Below are positions 42,984 to 45,578 of a stretch of DNA of 45,578 nt, one piece after another. The notes under the pieces are model-generated. The model was given only the letters and a program-made list of their open reading frames with translations. It searched no databases and was not told the origin of the DNA. The DNA is from Rhodospirillaceae bacterium (GTDB taxonomy: Bacteria; Pseudomonadota; Alphaproteobacteria; GCA-2746255). Within the stretch, counting starts at the first letter, position 1. Every line of letters starts with the position of its first letter. The stretch covers positions 1 to 45,578 of the forward strand of contig NVWO01000014.1 of the NCBI GenBank assembly GCA_002746255.1, read 5' to 3'. Position numbers and translations under genes: made by a program.

Positions 42984-43014
42984 TTGAAAAAAGAGCCTTG
43001 GGCGCGTATCTAAT
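42984..43014 (+). promoter_or_regulatory. Candidate sigma-70 promoter for asd
   Basis: TTGAAA (42984-42989) is followed after 17 bases by TATCTA or after 19 bases by TCTAAT (43009-43014, five of six matches to TATAAT). Transcription would begin around or just before the nine-C tract at 43021-43029. Confidence 0.4.
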
Positions 43015-43020
43015 CCTGTT

Positions 43021-43029
43021 CCCCCCCCC
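43021..43029 (+). repeat. Homopolymer C9 tract in the asd leader
   Basis: Nine consecutive C, 27 bases upstream of the asd ATG and 6 bases after the candidate -10 box. Length change here would alter the transcription start region or leader, not the protein. Confidence 0.9.
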
Positions 43030-43055
43030 ACGCGTAAATCTGGACGTTAAAAACC

Positions 43056-44072
43056 ATGGGATATCGCATTGCTGTTGCTGGCGCGACCGGCGCCGTCGGC
43101 AACGAAATATTGCAGATACTTGCCGAACGCGCTTTTCCCGTCGATAAAGTCGTCGCCCTTGCCTCCGAGGCCTCCAAAGGCCTTGAAGTTTCCTTCGGCG
43201 ACGAAAAACCGTTGCAGGTGCAGGCGCTGGAATCCTTCGATTTTGCCGGCATCGACATTGCGCTTTTCTCGCCGGGGGCCGCCGTTTCGAAAAAACATGC
43301 GCCCCGGGCAGCGGCGGCCGGTGCCGTCGTCATCGACAACACGTCCCATTTCCGGATGGACGCCGACGTGCCGCTGATCGTGCCGGAAGTCAATGGCGAC
43401 GCCATCGCCGGCTATCGCGCGCGCAACATCATCGCCAATCCGAATTGTTCGACCATACAGATGGTCATGGCCCTAAAGCCGCTTCACGATCTGGCGCGCA
43501 TCCAGCGGGTTGTGGTTTCCACCTATCAATCCGTTTCCGGTGCCGGGCGCAAGGCAATGGACGAGCTGTTCAACCAGACGCGCGCCATTTACGTCAACAC
43601 CCCGGTCGAAAAAGAAGAATTCCCAAAACAGATCGCGTTTAACGTCATCCCGCAAATCGACGTCTTCCTTAAAAACGGCGACACCAAGGAAGAATGGAAG
43701 ATGGCTGTCGAAACCCAGAAGATTCTGGATCCCGACATTGCCGTGACGGCAACCTGTGTGCGCGTGCCGGTCTTCATCGGTCATGCGGAAGCCGTCAATT
43801 TGACCTTTGAAAACGCCATCACGGTGAAACAGGCGCGCGAGGCCCTAAAGACGTTTCCCGGCGTTTCCGTGGTCGATTACCGAACCGAAGACGGCTATGT
43901 CACGCCCCAGGAATGCAATGGCGAAGAGCCGGTCTTTGTTTCACGAATCCGCAAGGACCCGACCGTCGAGAACGGCTTGAATTTGTGGATCGTCGCCGAC
44001 AATCTGCGCAAAGGGGCGGCCTTAAACGCCGTACAGATCGCGGAAATCCTCGTCAGGGACCACCTTGGCTGA
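43056..44072 (+). CDS. asd: Aspartate-semialdehyde dehydrogenase
   Basis: 338 residues. It reduces beta-aspartyl phosphate to the semialdehyde, the branch point to lysine/diaminopimelate, threonine and methionine. NADP-binding GATGAVGNE (9-17), SPGAAVSKK, NTSHFRMD, catalytic Cys131 in NPNCSTIQMV, VSTYQSVSGAGRKAMDEL and the active-site His in FIGHAEAVNLTF. Full length. ATG 43056. Located directly after leuCDB, with its own candidate promoter and a terminator behind it. Supplies the precursor used by DapF (34381-35253). Confidence 0.97.
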   Translation: MGYRIAVAGATGAVGNEILQILAERAFPVDKVVALASEASKGLEVSFGDEKPLQVQALESFDFAGIDIALFSPGAAVSKKHAPRAAAAGAVVIDNTSHFRMDADVPLIVPEVNGDAIAGYRARNIIANPNCSTIQMVMALKPLHDLARIQRVVVSTYQSVSGAGRKAMDELFNQTRAIYVNTPVEKEEFPKQIAFNVIPQIDVFLKNGDTKEEWKMAVETQKILDPDIAVTATCVRVPVFIGHAEAVNLTFENAITVKQAREALKTFPGVSVVDYRTEDGYVTPQECNGEEPVFVSRIRKDPTVENGLNLWIVADNLRKGAALNAVQIAEILVRDHLG

Positions 44073-44089
44073 GGCGTGTGCAACGACGC

Positions 44090-44119
44090 TTAGGCCCCTT
44101 GCTTCGGCCTAAAGTTTTT
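44090..44119 (+). terminator. Rho-independent terminator after asd
   Basis: TTAGGCC (44090-44096) pairs with GGCCTAA (44106-44112) across a 9-base loop, then AG and five T (44115-44119). It separates asd from the malyl-CoA lyase-like gene. Confidence 0.7.
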
Positions 44120-44167
44120 CGATAATCTCAACCACTCTCCCGCCGCCGACCGCAGACGAGGTGCTTC

Positions 44168-45055
44168 ATGCCCAAAACCGCCCGCCCCCGCCGCAGCGTC
44201 CTCTACATGCCGGGATCAAACGCGCGTGCCCTTGAAAAGGCCCGCAGCCTTCCCGCCGACGGCCTGATCTTTGACCTTGAAGACGCCGTCGCTCCGGACG
44301 CAAAGGAAATGGGCCGCACGCAGGTCTGCGAAGCACTGAAAACCGGCGGCTATGGCAACCGCGAGATCCTGCTTCGGGTCAATGGCACTGATACGCCCTG
44401 GGGCCAGGCCGATCTGGTCGCCGCCGCAACCGCCGGTGCAAACGGCGTGTTGCTGCCCAAAATCGACAACGCCAAACAGGTGCGCGAAGCGGAAGCCACC
44501 CTGGTCGCAAACGGTGCCCCGGACGATTTGGCCATCTGGTGCATGATGGAAACGCCCACCGGCATCCTCCATGCTGAAGAAATCGCGGGCGCAAGCCCCA
44601 GGCTCGGCGGTTTCGTCATGGGCACGTCCGATTTGGCAAAGGATTTGCACGCGGCGCACACGCCCATGCGATTGCCGATGTTGACCAGCCTGGGCATTTG
44701 CCTGCTTGCCGCACGCGCCTTTGGCCTGGCGATCGTTGACGGCGTCTATCTGGACCTTGGCGACGCGGAAGGCTTTGCCGATGCCTGCCGTCAGGGGGTT
44801 GAGCTTGGCTTCGACGGCAAGACCCTGATCCACCCAAAACAGATCAGCGCAGCCAACACGGCCTTTGCGCCCTCCGAGGCAGAGATCGCCTTTTCCCACA
44901 AGATCATCGACGCCCATAAGGCGGCGGCGGCGGAAGGAAAAGGCGTCGTCGTGGTCGATGGCAAGCTGATCGAAAACCTGCATGTCCAGAATGCCGAACG
45001 CATGGTGCAGATGGCGACGGCAATTTCGGAAATGGAAAAGGAAGCAGCCTTGTGA
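44168..45055 (+). CDS. CoA ester lyase of the HpcH/HpaI family (malyl-/citramalyl-CoA lyase-like)
   Basis: 295 residues. TIM-barrel lyase: RRSVLYMPGSNARALEKAR (CoA-binding start), GLIFDLEDAVAPDAKE with the metal-binding acidic cluster, LLRVNGTDTPWG, GVLLPKIDNA, IWCMMETPTGILHAEEIA, GTSDLAKDL and the C-terminal GKTLIHPKQI. The family splits or forms malyl-CoA, beta-methylmalyl-CoA or citramalyl-CoA, or hydrolyses malyl-CoA. The overlap with mch argues for the ethylmalonyl-CoA pathway. Lyase versus thioesterase cannot be settled by eye. Start ATG 44168. Confidence 0.9.
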   Translation: MPKTARPRRSVLYMPGSNARALEKARSLPADGLIFDLEDAVAPDAKEMGRTQVCEALKTGGYGNREILLRVNGTDTPWGQADLVAAATAGANGVLLPKIDNAKQVREAEATLVANGAPDDLAIWCMMETPTGILHAEEIAGASPRLGGFVMGTSDLAKDLHAAHTPMRLPMLTSLGICLLAARAFGLAIVDGVYLDLGDAEGFADACRQGVELGFDGKTLIHPKQISAANTAFAPSEAEIAFSHKIIDAHKAAAAEGKGVVVVDGKLIENLHVQNAERMVQMATAISEMEKEAAL

Positions 45056-45578
45056 CAAAAGCGAGTGTCGGCAATTTTTTCGAAGATTTTGAAATCGGGC
45101 AGAAAATTATCCACGCGACCCCGCGAACCGTTACATGCGGAGACGTTGCCCTTTATACGGCGCTGTACGGTTCCCGCTTTGCCGTCCAGTCGTCGGACCA
45201 GTTTGCACGCAGCATCGGGTATCGGGACGCGCCCATCGACGACCTGCTTGTCTTTCACGTCGTTTTTGGAAAAACAGTACCGGACATCTCGCTCAACGCC
45301 GTCGCCAATCTGGGCTACGCGGACTGCCGTTTCGGCGTGCCCGCCTTTCCCAATGACACCCTTTCGACGGTCTCAACGATCATCGGCAAAAAAGAAAATT
45401 CAAACGGCAAGACGGGCGTCGTTTACGTCCGCTCAAAAGGCATCAACCAGCGCGGCCAGACGGTGCTGGAATTCATCCGCTGGGTCATGGTCCGCAAGCG
45501 CGACGCAAGCGCGCCGGCACCAAAACCCGTCATTCCCGACCTGCCCGAAAAAGTCATTCTGACAAAACAGACCCTTCC
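45052..45578 (+). CDS. mch: Mesaconyl-CoA hydratase, N-terminal part (runs off window)
   Basis: 175 codons are present and open to the last base. The GTG at 45052 overlaps the previous stop (GTGA), implying coupled translation. The first MaoC-type hotdog domain is visible: GNFFEDFEIGQKIIHATPRT, DDLLVFHVVFGKTVPDISL, NAVANLGYADCRF, KKENSNGKTGVVYVRSKG and LEFIRWVMVRKRD. These match mesaconyl-C1-CoA hydratase of the ethylmalonyl-CoA pathway (hydration to beta-methylmalyl-CoA), the substrate of the preceding lyase. The second half lies outside the window. Confidence 0.9.
   Translation, partial: MTKASVGNFFEDFEIGQKIIHATPRTVTCGDVALYTALYGSRFAVQSSDQFARSIGYRDAPIDDLLVFHVVFGKTVPDISLNAVANLGYADCRFGVPAFPNDTLSTVSTIIGKKENSNGKTGVVYVRSKGINQRGQTVLEFIRWVMVRKRDASAPAPKPVIPDLPEKVILTKQTL

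Overview
The window reads as a chromosomal segment of an alphaproteobacterium, most likely Rhodospirillales-like. The pointers are the order ffh-rpsP-rimM-trmD-rplS-leuC-leuD-leuB-asd diverging from dapF-mtaB-ftsY, a DUF2336 protein, a CarD-family regulator, an Azotobacter-FdI-type 7Fe ferredoxin, and a malyl-CoA lyase-like gene overlapping mesaconyl-CoA hydratase (ethylmalonyl-CoA pathway). Base composition is moderately GC-rich. I see no insertion sequence, prophage or CRISPR array. Assignments come from reading motifs and gene order; no database search was possible.

Layout. 1-1132: two divergent short-chain dehydrogenases whose 5' halves share a perfect 99-bp inverted repeat (the left gene runs off the window). 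1212-1288: tRNA-Arg(ACG). 1540-3400: a lipoprotein and xanthine phosphoribosyltransferase (gpt). 3397-5688 (minus): panC, panB and a small P-loop ion channel. 5858-9711 (plus): gamma-glutamyltransferase, a TerB-like protein, fdxA, and CarD with a 134-residue Lys/Pro/Ala tail. 9715-13682: thermonuclease, proline iminopeptidase, a PagL-like lipid A deacylase, tRNA-Arg(CCT), a small lipoprotein, a two-helix membrane peptide and a SixA-like phosphatase.

13699-24885 is an envelope-polysaccharide region: AsnB-type amidotransferase, a glycosyltransferase split into two frames at a run of ten G, a divergent glycosyltransferase, and a tightly coupled minus-strand operon (UPF0104-type membrane protein, methyltransferase-GT2 fusion, methyltransferase, Wzy-like polymerase/ligase, MurJ-like flippase, methyltransferase). 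No initiating sugar-phosphate transferase, Wzz or export machinery is present, so the pathway must be completed elsewhere.

25179-28431: transketolase and phosphoglycerate kinase (Calvin-Benson/pentose phosphate/glycolysis), convergent with a soluble three-PAS histidine kinase and a DUF2336 protein (28450-31620). 31924-35993: a small Ala/Pro-rich protein behind a possible RBS-sequestering hairpin, then ftsY, mtaB, dapF and an iron-sulfur protein on the minus strand. 36247-42967: ffh, rpsP, rimM, trmD, rplS, leuC, leuD, leuB. 43056-44072: asd with its own candidate promoter, a nine-C leader tract and a terminator. 44168 to the end: malyl-CoA lyase-like gene and the N-terminal half of mch.

Cross-cutting observations: (i) many short direct tandem duplications (period 9-19 bp), in frame inside genes and of arbitrary period between them; (ii) homopolymer tracts at functionally sensitive places (a glycosyltransferase ORF, the asd leader); (iii) CarD carrying a histone-H1-like tail. 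The most interesting candidates are the possibly phase-variable glycosyltransferase and the tailed CarD.
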